Assembly (NCBI RefSeq): GCF_020215645.1
Contig: NZ_CP084058.1
Location: 8,680,001 to 8,744,000 of the forward strand
DNA: 64,000 nucleotides
From: Nonomuraea gerenzanensis
GTDB lineage: Bacteria; Actinomycetota; Actinomycetes; Streptosporangiales; Streptosporangiaceae
Direction of reading: 5' to 3'
In this document: piece after piece, positions 1 to 9,700 of the stretch
Position numbering within the stretch: the first letter of the stretch is position 1
How the letters are laid out: each line of letters begins with the position of its first letter
Position numbers and translations under genes: made by a program
The notes under the pieces: generated by a model
The model's input: the letters and a program-made list of their open reading frames with translations, nothing else
What the model was told of the DNA's origin: nothing
Database searches by the model: none

Positions 1-427
1 TCGGCGGCTGGTTCGTCGCCATGGCCTGCTGCAGGTAGGCGGCGCGCATCTCCTCGGTCACTGGGAGGACGAAGTCGCGCAGCCTGTTGAGGGAGATGGC
101 GTCCCGTTGCTCCTCGGTGAGCTGGTGCACGGTGGCGTAGACGAAGGGCTCCGTCGAGCCCAGGAGATGGTTGACCGACGGATCCGCTGACTGGTCGAAG
201 GCCGTCGACCAGACCCGCTGGGCCCGCAGGAGCGCCGCCTGCGAGTTGGGATGGTCGCCGGACAGGTACAGCTCGATGGGATAGGCGTCGAGCTGCGTGA
301 ATGAGGCCGGCACCTTGAAGTACGTGGTGCCGCTCTTGTCGCGTACGTAGGTGAACTCCGGCTGTCCGCACGCGGACAGCATCAGGACCGCGACCATGAG
401 CGCGATCAAAGCCCGTGTCTTTTTCAC
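1..427 (-). CDS. Putative lipoprotein, 3' end outside window
   Basis: A GTG start at 427 is preceded by GGAGGTAAG, a strong ribosome binding site. The first 142 codons are in the window and the stop lies beyond base 1. The N-terminus has two lysines, a hydrophobic stretch and a lipobox LMLSAC at about residues 15-20, so the protein should be exported and lipid-anchored. The mature part (FTYVRDKSGTTYFKVPAS, later VYATVHQLTEEQRDAISL) is not a family I recognise. It is transcribed away from the carboxymuconolactone decarboxylase-like gene. Function unknown. Confidence 0.75.
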   Translation of the reverse strand, partial: MKKTRALIALMVAVLMLSACGQPEFTYVRDKSGTTYFKVPASFTQLDAYPIELYLSGDHPNSQAALLRAQRVWSTAFDQSADPSVNHLLGSTEPFVYATVHQLTEEQRDAISLNRLRDFVLPVTEEMRAAYLQQAMATNQPP

Positions 428-510
428 CAGGGCTTACCTCCGCATGACGGACCAACGGAGTTGTTGTGCCCGCTTTGGAGGGAAATCAGCTCGCCGCACG
501 GTGAGAAATC

Positions 511-551
511 TTGACCAAAACTTGGCCAAGCCTTGGCTTTACTTGTTACAG
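511..551 (+). promoter_or_regulatory. Possible promoter region with palindrome CTTGGCCAAG
   Basis: The gap between the divergent lipoprotein and CMD-like genes is locally AT-richer than its surroundings. It holds TTGACC at 511, a perfect ten-base palindrome CTTGGCCAAG at 521-530, and TTACAG at 546-551, which lies 18 bases after TTGGCC at 522. A promoter for the plus-strand gene is plausible. The palindrome could be an operator. Not certain. Confidence 0.25.
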
Positions 552-640
552 ACCCAAAAGCCCTCCGTGCCGGGGCTGCGCCGCTCCGCTACAACGTTCA
601 TGCAACCCCCATTGGTTCATGCCAGGAAGTAGCGAAAGAT

Positions 641-1009
641 ATGAGGATCCCTATCGACACCCTGGAGCGGACAATGACAGAACCCGCGATGGAGACCGTC
701 GACTCCTTCGGCATGACGGCCGAGCGTCAGTTCGCCGACCTGTGGTCCCGGTCGGTCCTGACGGTCAGGGAGCGTCGCCTGCTCCTCCTCGGGCTGCTCG
801 TCGGCCAGGGGCTGCACGAGATGACCGACGCCCAGCTCGACGTGGCGTTGCGCGCCGGCGAGCTGAGCGAGGCCGAGCTGCGGGAGGTGGCGGTCTTCCT
901 GACCCACTACGCCGGCTGGGCCAGGGGCGCCAAGCTGAACGACCAGGTGGAGTCGCTGATCGCGCGGGTCACGCGGGCTCGATCCGATAGATCGGACCCT
1001 GGAGGCTGA
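641..1009 (+). CDS. Carboxymuconolactone decarboxylase family protein
   Basis: A 122-residue protein with the AhpD/CMD-like pattern: FADLWSRSVLTVRERRLL followed by GLLVGQGLHEM and an LTHYAGWARG segment near the end. Family members are small helical proteins acting as ring-cleavage decarboxylases or disulfide peroxidases. The CxxC pair of AhpD is not present, so a peroxidase role is unlikely. I take ATG 641 as the start, with an AGGAAG 11 bases upstream. ATG 674, with GGAGCGG just before it, is a close alternative. The 3' end overlaps the convergent sugar dehydrogenase gene by 41 bases. The substrate cannot be inferred from context. Confidence 0.75.
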   Translation: MRIPIDTLERTMTEPAMETVDSFGMTAERQFADLWSRSVLTVRERRLLLLGLLVGQGLHEMTDAQLDVALRAGELSEAELREVAVFLTHYAGWARGAKLNDQVESLIARVTRARSDRSDPGG

Positions 1010-2147
1010 GCGCGTACAGCTCGCCGTCGGGGCCCTCCCCGAACGACGAGAGCTGCTCCACCTTGCCGACCTCGGCCGAGCCCGTCACGTCGTCGGCGGG
1101 CGCGGCCCTGACCCAGCCGGCGCAGAAGTCGCCGTACAGGAACTGCCCCCGCAGCCAGGGGATCCGCTCGCCGCGGTAGACGTACCCGGCGATCACCGAG
1201 CAGTTGCCGCCCTCGTTCAGCGGGTAGACGATCACCGGCTCGACGAGGTCGCGGGCCTGGCCGTCGCGGAAGCGCACCTTGCCCTCGCGCAGGTTCCAGC
1301 CGTAGTTCTCGCCGCCGCGCGAGCGGGCGGGCTGGTGGTCGACCTCCTCCCAGGCGTTCTGGCCGACGTCGCCGATCCACAGGTCGCCGGTGCCGCGGTC
1401 GAAGCTGAACCGCCAGGGGTTGCGCAGGCCGTAGGCCCAGATCTCGCCCCGCACGCCCCGCCGGCCGGCGAACGGGTTGTCGCGAGGGATCTTGTACGGG
1501 GTGCCGCGCGGGTCGATGCGCACGATCTTGCCCAGCAGCGTGCCCAGGTCCTGGCCGTTGCCCTGCGGGTCGCCCGCGCCGCCGCCGTCGCCGAAGGCGA
1601 TGTAGAGCAGGCCGTCGGGGCCGAAGGCGAGCTGGCCGCCGTTGTGGTTGGCGTACGGCTGGTCCTGCTTGAGCACCTCGCGCCTGCCGGTCGCCCGCTC
1701 GCCGTCGTAGGCCCACTCGGTGATGTGGGTGTGGCCCCGCGCATCGGTCCAGTCGAGGTAGACCCAGCGGCCCGTGGGGTGGAACGCGACGCCGAGCAGC
1801 CCCTGCTCGTTGCCCGTGCTCACCTCGCCCGACAGGTCGATCACGGTCCTGCCGTCGGTGGTGCGCAGGCGGCCCGTCTGCTCGGCCACGTACAGCCGGT
1901 CGTCGCCCTTGCGCACCGCGAACGCCACGGGCTGCTCCAGCCGGGCGATCTCGGTGAAGCGCAGCTCGCCCCGCGCGGGCCTGGGCGTGGACGTGCTGGT
2001 CTGCGGCTCGGGCGGGCTGGTGCGGGGTGAGGGGGCCGCGCCCGTGGGCGTGGCGGGGCGCGTCGCCGACCCCGCCGGCTGCTCGGGCGTACAGGCGGTG
2101 ACGGCCATGAGGCAGAGCCCGGCCACGACGAGGCGCACGTCACCCAT
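969..2147 (-). CDS. PQQ-type glucose/sorbosone dehydrogenase family lipoprotein
   Basis: A 392-residue member of the soluble glucose/sorbosone dehydrogenase beta-propeller family. Visible hallmarks are LEQPVAFAVRKGDDRLYVAEQTGR, the NEQGLLGVAFHP block, YANHNGGQLAFGPDG, the GDGGGAGDP loop, and the WAYGLRNPWRFSFD and IGDVGQNAWEEV blades. Relatives oxidise aldose sugars with PQQ and calcium. The signal sequence ends in a lipobox (LMAVTAC), so it should sit on the outer face of the membrane. I chose ATG 2147 rather than the longer frame from 2186 because it places the signal peptide at the very N-terminus. A Thr/Pro/Ser-rich linker follows the lipid cysteine. The gene is divergent from the SDR gene with only 26 bases between them. 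Confidence 0.88.
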   Translation of the reverse strand: MGDVRLVVAGLCLMAVTACTPEQPAGSATRPATPTGAAPSPRTSPPEPQTSTSTPRPARGELRFTEIARLEQPVAFAVRKGDDRLYVAEQTGRLRTTDGRTVIDLSGEVSTGNEQGLLGVAFHPTGRWVYLDWTDARGHTHITEWAYDGERATGRREVLKQDQPYANHNGGQLAFGPDGLLYIAFGDGGGAGDPQGNGQDLGTLLGKIVRIDPRGTPYKIPRDNPFAGRRGVRGEIWAYGLRNPWRFSFDRGTGDLWIGDVGQNAWEEVDHQPARSRGGENYGWNLREGKVRFRDGQARDLVEPVIVYPLNEGGNCSVIAGYVYRGERIPWLRGQFLYGDFCAGWVRAAPADDVTGSAEVGKVEQLSSFGEGPDGELYALSLQGPIYRIEPA

Positions 2148-2173
2148 CCTGCCACGACCGTTATGGTGCAGGC

Positions 2174-2923
2174 ATGCCAACCGCACTGATCACTGGCGCG
2201 ACCGCCGGCATCGGCGCCGCCTTCGCGCGCCACCTGGCCGCCGACGCCTATTCGCTCGTCCTCGTGGCGCGCGACGAGCTCCGCCTCACCAAGGTCGCCG
2301 ACCAGCTCAAGCTCAGGTACGGCGTGTCCGTCGAGGTGCTGCCCGCCGACCTGGCGACCGAGGAGGGCCTGGCCAGGGTCGAGTCGAGGCTGCGTGACGG
2401 CGTCGATCTGCTCGTCAACAACGCCGGCTTCGGCAACGCCGGGCACTTCCCCGACGTGCCGGTCGCCAACGAGGTCCGCATGCTGAAGGTGCACTGCGAG
2501 GCGGTGCTGCGGCTGACGCTGGCGGCGCTGCCCGGCATGCGGGAGCGCGACCGGGGCGCGATCATCAACGTGGCGTCGGTGGCGGCGTTCTTCACCCGGG
2601 GCACCTACAGCGCGTCCAAGGCGTGGGTGGTGAACTTCAGCGAGTCGGCCGCGACGTCGCTCGGCCCCTCGCGCATCCGGGTCATGGCGCTGTGCCCCGG
2701 CTTCGTGCGCACCGAGTTCCACCAGCGGGCCTCGATGGACAGCTCGGGCATCCCGTGGTTCCTGTGGCTGAAGGCCGACGCCGTGGTGCGCGCGGCCATG
2801 CGCGACCTGGCGCTGGGCAAGCGGGTGTCGGTCCCCGACCTGCGCTACAAGCTCATCGTGGCGATCGGCCGGCTGGTGCCGCGCGGCCTGCAGGCCATGG
2901 TGTCCCAGCGCATCGGCCGCTGA
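2174..2923 (+). CDS. Short-chain dehydrogenase/reductase (SDR)
   Basis: A classical 249-residue SDR acting on an unknown substrate with NAD(P)H. It has the Rossmann motif TGATAGIG (residues 7-14), NNAG (82-85) and the catalytic triad Ser135, Tyr145 and Lys149 (TYSASK). The segment CPGFVRTEF after the active site is typical of the family. The C-terminal stretch (AVVRAAMRDLALGKRVSVPDLRYK) resembles mycobacterial and actinobacterial SDRs of unknown role. It stands alone, facing the convergent MsiK-type gene, with a strong terminator hairpin between them. Confidence 0.9.
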   Translation: MPTALITGATAGIGAAFARHLAADAYSLVLVARDELRLTKVADQLKLRYGVSVEVLPADLATEEGLARVESRLRDGVDLLVNNAGFGNAGHFPDVPVANEVRMLKVHCEAVLRLTLAALPGMRERDRGAIINVASVAAFFTRGTYSASKAWVVNFSESAATSLGPSRIRVMALCPGFVRTEFHQRASMDSSGIPWFLWLKADAVVRAAMRDLALGKRVSVPDLRYKLIVAIGRLVPRGLQAMVSQRIGR

Positions 2924-2968
2924 GCCCGTTCACGCAAGGGTTCGCGCGAAAGGTTCGCGCAAGAGAAC

Positions 2969-3005
2969 GGGCCCCCGCCGCGGGAGGGGGTCGCGGTGGG
3001 GGCCC
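2969..3005. terminator. Bidirectional terminator hairpin
   Basis: Arms GGGCCCCCGCCGCG (2969-2982) and CGCGGTGGGGGCCC (2992-3005) pair over 14 bases with one G-T pair. The hairpin lies between the convergent SDR and MsiK-type genes. A weaker outer arm pair, GCCCGTTC at 2924-2931 with GAACGGGC at 2965-2972, encloses the palindrome TTCGCGCGAA at 2941-2950. Confidence 0.7.
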
Positions 3006-3045
3006 GGGCGGTCGCGGGCTCACGCCCGCGGCCGGGAATCGGTTG

Positions 3046-4260
<1,215 letters not shown>

Positions 4261-4340
4261 GACATTCCTTCGCGCTCCAGGGCGGATGGCCCGGATGGTC
4301 CCGTCAGATCCACTCGCATGGAGCGGATCTCCCCACTCGG
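4261..4340 (-). ncRNA. Candidate structured msiK leader
   Basis: The msiK 5' leader can form a stem in which GATCCACT (4307-4314) pairs with AGCGGATC (4322-4329), allowing one G-U pair, around a seven-base loop. It also contains repeated GGATGG segments at 4283-4302, and the AAGGA ribosome site follows. An 'msiK RNA motif' is described upstream of msiK genes in actinobacteria. I cannot check the consensus here, so the assignment rests on position plus folding. Confidence 0.35.
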
Positions 4341-4342
4341 CG

Positions 4343-4356
4343 TGGATACGTTTTCA
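4343..4356. promoter_or_regulatory. LacI-type operator candidate at the msiK promoter
   Basis: TGGATACGTTTTCA is an imperfect dyad (10 of 14 symmetric positions) around a central CG, the pattern of LacI-family operators. On the minus strand it includes TATCCA, a plausible -10 box for msiK, so binding would block msiK transcription. The divergent LacI regulator is the natural candidate ligand. Confidence 0.4.
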
Positions 4357-4448
4357 AGCATCTCACCCGAAACGGACATCGGTGTCAAGGGTTACGGCGT
4401 GACCAGCCCTTGCGCTCACAGGAGACTTCCAGTTTTCCCGGAACCATG

Positions 4449-4464
4449 ATGGAATCGTTTCCAT
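4449..4464. promoter_or_regulatory. LacI-type operator overlapping its own start
   Basis: ATGGAATCGTTTCCAT is symmetric at 14 of 16 positions around a central CG and covers the first two bases of the LacI gene's ATG at 4463. This is a textbook LacI-family operator shape and suggests autoregulation. Confidence 0.55.
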
Positions 4465-5533
4465 GGACAAGCGGGCGACGATCAAGGATGTGGCCGAGGC
4501 AGCCGGCGTGGGCGTCGCCACCGTCTCCCGGGTGCTGTCGGGCGGCTCGGCCAGCCCGCAGACCAGGGAGCGCGTCCTGGCCGTCGCCGCGCAGCTCGAC
4601 TACCGCCCCAGCGCGCTGGGCCGCAACCTGCGCCAGCGCCGCACGGGCGGCATGGGCCTGCTCGTCCCCGACCTGACCGACACCTTCTACGCCCAGCTCG
4701 CCGAGGGCGTGCTCGCCTGCGCCCGCTCGGCCGGCGAGCCGGTCATGCTCGGCTCCACGGCCGGCGACCCCGAGCAGGAGGCCGAGCTGATCGGCATGCT
4801 CCTGGAGCAGAGCGTCGACCGCCTCATCGCGGTCCCCTCGGGCGAGGAGGACACCTGGGCGCCGGCCATCCGCGCGGGCATGACGGTGGTCTTCGCCGAC
4901 CGCCTGCCCGCCCCGCCGGCCCCCGAGGAGGAGGACCCGGCCGCCGCGGCCGTCGGCGACCTCATGCTCCTGGACGGCCTCGCCGCCCCCCAGCCCGCTT
5001 TCAGCCGCCCGCCGGAGGTGCCCGCCGTGCTGGCCGACGACCGGGCGGGCATCCGTACGGCGGTCCGCTACCTGCGCGGCCTGGGCCACAGGCGCATCGC
5101 CTTCCTCGGCGGCCCCGGCCACGACCGGCGGGTGGCGGCGTTCAGGGAGGCGGTGGGAGCGCCGGTGGACGAGGAGCTGGTCGTGTTCGGCACGGGCAGC
5201 CGTGACTCGGCCTACGCCGCCGCCTCCGGCCTGTTCCAGAGCCGTCCCGACCTGTCGGCGGTGGTCGCCGGGGGGAACGTGCTGGGCGAGGCCGCGGTGC
5301 TGGCCGCCAGGGAGCTGGACCTGCGGGTGCCGCGCGACGTGTCGCTGGTCATGTACGACGACGTGCCCTGGGCCGAGCTGTGCTCGCCGCCCCTGACGGT
5401 GGTCGCCCAGCCGGGTCGCGACATGGGCTACCGCGCGGCCGAGCTGGTGCTGCGCTCGGGCGGCCGCAGGGCCCGCTCCGTCGTGCTGCCCACCGAGCTG
5501 ATCATCCGGGGAAGCTGCGGCCCGCACCGGTGA
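4463..5533 (+). CDS. LacI family transcriptional regulator
   Basis: A 356-residue repressor. The N-terminal helix-turn-helix and hinge are clear (TIKDVAEAAGVGVATVSRVL, then YRPSALGRNLRQRRT), followed by a periplasmic-binding-protein-like sugar-sensing domain (GLLVPDLTDTFYAQLAEGV, LGHRRIAFLGGPG, VSLVMYDDVPWAEL). An alanine/proline/glutamate-rich insert at about residues 150-175 is unusual for the family. The start is fixed by the family N-terminus. No good ribosome site precedes it, and an operator-like dyad covers the start codon, so autoregulation with short or no leader is likely. It probably controls msiK, which is divergent. The 3' end overlaps the next convergent gene by 32 bases. Confidence 0.9.
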   Translation: MDKRATIKDVAEAAGVGVATVSRVLSGGSASPQTRERVLAVAAQLDYRPSALGRNLRQRRTGGMGLLVPDLTDTFYAQLAEGVLACARSAGEPVMLGSTAGDPEQEAELIGMLLEQSVDRLIAVPSGEEDTWAPAIRAGMTVVFADRLPAPPAPEEEDPAAAAVGDLMLLDGLAAPQPAFSRPPEVPAVLADDRAGIRTAVRYLRGLGHRRIAFLGGPGHDRRVAAFREAVGAPVDEELVVFGTGSRDSAYAAASGLFQSRPDLSAVVAGGNVLGEAAVLAARELDLRVPRDVSLVMYDDVPWAELCSPPLTVVAQPGRDMGYRAAELVLRSGGRRARSVVLPTELIIRGSCGPHR

Positions 5534-6656
5534 GCCCCGTGTAGCGGCGGGGCAGGATCATCACGGGGTTGTCGTCGAGGATCACCTCCGGCGGGCCGAA
5601 CCGCGCCGCCACCTGCCTGATCTCCGGCTCGTCGAGCAGCAGCAGCCGCCCCCGCTCCACGAACGTCTCCCCGTCCACGACCACGGTCGGCCGGTCCACC
5701 TGGCAGTCGCAGTGCGCGTAACCCGGCCCCGTGGTGACCGGCACGCCGTCGGTCAGCCCGTCGAGGCCGCAGTAGAAGGCTCCGGCGTGCTTCTCCCGCT
5801 CGAACTGCGTGCCGCCCGCCACGCGGACCTTCGGGTTCAGCCCGAACAGGGCGTGGCGCATGTAGTAGCCGCCGGGCGCGTAACGGCGCAGCTGCGCGGC
5901 GGCACTCCCGCCCTCGATCTTGCGCACCAGGTTGCCCTCCAGCGTGATGCGCAGCGGCTCCTCCGGCACGCCGGTGACCGTGCTGTCCTCGACGACGAGC
6001 ACGCCTTCCGTGCCGGTCGGCCAGCAGTTCACGCCGCCGTACGGGAAGGGCCGCCAGTCGCCGGGCCGCAGGCCGTCCGGGCCGGCGTCCTCGAAGGTGA
6101 CGCCGGAGAACGTCAGATCCGTGCCGCGCGCCGAGGTCACCCTGATCGAGGCGGCGCCGCCGAGCCGGCGCAGCGCCGCGGCCACCAGCGCGTGGAAGAC
6201 CTCGGCGGGCAGCCGCGCGCCGGTCAGCAGCGCGCCGGCGGTGGCCGTCATGTGCAGGGACAGGAAGCGGGCCGAGCGGGCTCTGATCTGGTCGAAGAAC
6301 AGCGGCTTCGTGTGCACCTCGCCCCACCACGTGCCGCTGATCACCACGTCCGCCTCGCGGAAGGCCGCCGTCTCGATCGGCAGCGGCGCCTCACCGTCCC
6401 ACCCGCCCGCGCTGAACGACGGCACCGACAGGATGCGCACGTCCGCGTCGCGCAGCGCCGCCGCCGCGGCGATGGCCTGGACGACGACCGGGTCCACGGT
6501 GTGCTCCATGATCAGCAGCACGCGTTCGCCCGCGGCCAGCCGGACGTACTCGCACAGGTTGTGCACGCCGGGCATCAGCTCGACGATCGCGTACGGGGCC
6601 GCGGCCGGCTCGGCGACGTAGCTGAAGGGCGAGGCCGCGTACGGATTGGTCGTCAT
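5502..6656 (-). CDS. M29 aminopeptidase / NicX-like metalloprotein
   Basis: A 384-residue protein resembling the group that joins thermophilic aminopeptidases (M29) with 2,5-dihydroxypyridine 5,6-dioxygenase (NicX). Shared features are an N-terminal LLIMEHTVDPVVVQAI region, the FPYGGVNCWPTGTEGVL block, a central ITLEGNLVRKIEGG strand, and C-terminal metal-ligand candidates GYAHCDCQVDRP with an acidic residue after VVVDG. NicX uses iron to open a pyridine ring, while M29 enzymes remove N-terminal amino acids. Sequence alone does not decide between them. Start ATG 6656 is set by GAAGGAG eight bases upstream. It sits between a LacI gene and the LuxR regulator, and neighbouring catabolic genes are absent. 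Confidence 0.65.
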   Translation of the reverse strand: MTTNPYAASPFSYVAEPAAAPYAIVELMPGVHNLCEYVRLAAGERVLLIMEHTVDPVVVQAIAAAAALRDADVRILSVPSFSAGGWDGEAPLPIETAAFREADVVISGTWWGEVHTKPLFFDQIRARSARFLSLHMTATAGALLTGARLPAEVFHALVAAALRRLGGAASIRVTSARGTDLTFSGVTFEDAGPDGLRPGDWRPFPYGGVNCWPTGTEGVLVVEDSTVTGVPEEPLRITLEGNLVRKIEGGSAAAQLRRYAPGGYYMRHALFGLNPKVRVAGGTQFEREKHAGAFYCGLDGLTDGVPVTTGPGYAHCDCQVDRPTVVVDGETFVERGRLLLLDEPEIRQVAARFGPPEVILDDNPVMILPRRYTGLTGAGRSFPG

Positions 6657-6755
6657 TTCCTGGCTCCTTCTCACGTTCTACGGGCAGTCGATACCCAGCG
6701 TGGTCGGTTGTGTACCGTTCGTGCGGCATTCGTCCCGGCCCTACAGTGGACGTTT

Positions 6756-9700
6756 GTGCTGTTCGGAAGATCGGCGGAGATCGCCGCCATCGAGGACGTG
6801 ATCTCCCGGGCCCGCTCCGGCGCGGGCTCCGCGCTGGTGCTGCGCGGCGAGGCGGGCGTGGGCAAGACGGCCCTGCTGGACCTGGCGGCCTCCCGGGGCG
6901 GGGACATGCGGGTGCTGCGCACCACCGGCGCCGAGGCCGAGTCGGACCTCGCCTTCGCCGCCCTGCACCAGCTCCTGCGGCCGGCGGCCGGGCTGCTGGA
7001 CGCGCTGCCCGAGCCGCAGCGCGACGCCGTGCGCGGGGTGCTCGGGCTGGGCGGGGACGCGTCCGGCGATCGGTTCCTGCTGGCGGCGGGCGTGCTGTCG
7101 CTGCTGGCCGAGGCCGGTGCGGCCGAGGGGCTGGTGTGCGTGGTGGACGACTTCCAGTGGGTGGATCGGGCCTCGGCGGACGCGCTGCTGTTCACCGCGC
7201 GGCGGCTGGGGACGGAGCGGGTCGCGATGTTGCTGGCGGTGCGGGGGGACGCGCCGCCGGTCAAGGGCGTGCCGTCACTGGCGATCGGCGGGCTGCCGGA
7301 GCCGGCGGCCACCGCGCTCCTGGACGCGGCCGTCTCACGGCCCTCGCTCTGGGCCGGGGACGGCGCCGCACGAGCGGACTCGGCACCCGCGCCGGGCACC
7401 TCCGCCCAGGTGGACCTCGTCCCCTCAGCGGGCGACCCCGCCCAGGCCGATTTCGTCCCCTCGGCGGGCGACCCCGCCCAGGCCGGCATGGCGCCTTCCC
7501 CTCCTCTAGCCGGCGCGATGGCGCCTGCCGTGAAGCGTGCCCTGGTGACGCTGACCGGCGGCAACCCCCTGGCCCTGCGCGAGACCGTACGGAGGCTGAG
7601 CGCCGAGCAGCTCGCCGGACGTGAGCCGCTGCCCGACCCGCTCCCCGGCGGGACACACCTGTTCGGCGAGCAGGTGGCGGCCCTGCCCGGGGAAGCCCGG
7701 CTGGTGGCCCTGCTGGCGGCCGTCGAGGGCGACCTCGACGCGGTGCTGCGCGCCGCCGGCCGGATGGGCGCGGGCCGGGAGGCGCTGCACGCGCTGGAGG
7801 CGACCGGGCTGGCGCGGATCGAGGGCACGTCCGTACGGTTCCGCCACCCGCTCATCCGCTCGGCCGTGCACGAGGCCGCGTCCCCGGCGGACCGCCGCGA
7901 GGCGCACCGGGTGCTGGCCGGGGAGGCGGAAGGCGACCGCCGCGCCTGGCACCTGGCGGCGGCGGCGCTGGGCCAGGACGAGTCCGTCGCCGCCGCGCTC
8001 GCCGAGACCGCCGCACGGGCCCGCGACCGGGGCGGTTACGGCGCCGCCGCCACCGCCCTGACCAGGGCCGCCGAGCTGACCCCCGATCCGGCGGCGCGGG
8101 CCGCCCGGCTCAAGGACGCCGCGGTGGCCGCCTGGCTGGGCGGGCGTCCGGGGCAGGCGGAGTCCCTGCTGGCGGAGGCCAGGGAGCACGCGGGGGGTGA
8201 TGCGGTGCTGGGGATGGAGCTGGCCCAGTTGCGCGGCCGGTTCGAGCTGAACTCCGGCAGCGCCGTCGAGGCCGTGCGGATCCTGGCGGCGGGTGACAGC
8301 CTCGACATGCTGGCCGACGCGGCGGAGGCGGCCTCGTACGCGGGCGACGTCGCGGCCATCGTCGAGATCGGCCGACGCGCGGCGTCCCACCCTGAGGGTT
8401 TCCTACGGGACGTCCTGACCGGCATCGGCCTGACCCTCGCCGGCGGCACCTTCGGCCCCCCGCACGCCGAGCCACGTGCATCGCACCCCTCCGCCACCGC
8501 CCCTGACGTCCTGCAAGGACAGGCACACCCACCCGGCAGCGCCCCTCACAGGCATGCACACCCACCCGGCAGCGCCCCTCACGGGCATGCACACCCGCCG
8601 GTCAGCAACGCACACTCACGCGGCGGCACGGCATCCGGCCAGGCCCACCCCCACGGCGCCGCGCACGCCCTTCTGCGGCGGGCGCTGGCAAGGACCGGCG
8701 AGTTGTCGGAGGCAGCCGAATTCCTGTGGGCGACGGCCGCGGCCAGTTACCTGGGCGAGGCCGACCTGTCAGCCGAGCTGGCGGCGCGGGCGGGCCGGGT
8801 CGCCAGGATGTCGGGCATGGTCGGCCAGCTCCCCGTGGTCCTGGAGTTCGTGGCCACCGCCGACCGCGTCGCCGGCCGGCTGGCGGAGAGCCAGGCCGTC
8901 TCGGAGGAGGGCCTGGAGCTGGCCGGGGAGGCCGGCTACACCAACACGGTGGCCGCGCACCTGGCCAACCTCGCGGTCCTGGCCGCGCTGCGCGGCGAGG
9001 AGGACGAGTGCCGCCGCCTGGCCCAGGAGGCGCTGGCCATCGCGCTCCCCCACCGCGTGGGCCTGCGCGCGGGCGTGGCGGCGTACGCGCTGGCCATGCT
9101 GGACCTGGGGATGGGCCGGTTCGCCGCCGCCCACGACCGCTTCACGGCGCTCGCGGCTGCCGGGCCGGGCGCGGGGCATCCGACGATCGTGTGGCGCTCG
9201 ACGCCGGACCGGATCGAGGCCGCCGTCGGGGCGGGCGACCGGGAGGCCGCCGGGGCGGCGCTGGCGGCGTACGAGCGGTGGTCCACGCACGCGGCCACCC
9301 CCGAGGCGCGGGCACTGCTGGCCCGGTGCCGGGCCCAGGTCACGGAGGGCCACGAGGGTTTCGAGGAGGCACTGCGGCTGCACGCGAACCCGTTCGAGGC
9401 GGCCAGGACCGCGCTGCTGCTGGGCGAGCGGCTACGCCGGTCGCACCGCCCCGGCCAGGCCCGTGCGCACCTGCGGGCGGCGCTGGAGACGTTCCAGCGG
9501 GCGGGAGCCTGGCCATGGGCGCGGCGCGCCCACGGCGAGCTGCGCGCGGCGGGCGAGACCCCGGTGCCCGTGAGCGCCAGGAGCGGCGGCGTGGACGTGA
9601 GCGCGGCAGGCGAGCGCGGCACGGGCAGGGGTGACGCGGGCACGGGCGTGGGCCGCGCGGGCACGGGCACGCACGGCACGGGCGCTGCGGGCAGGCACGG

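Noticed and set aside
5712..6755. N-terminal extension of the LuxR gene
   Set aside because: The frame is open for 348 codons upstream but is antisense to the NicX-like gene and has no domain. GTG 6756 fits the family start and the promoter.
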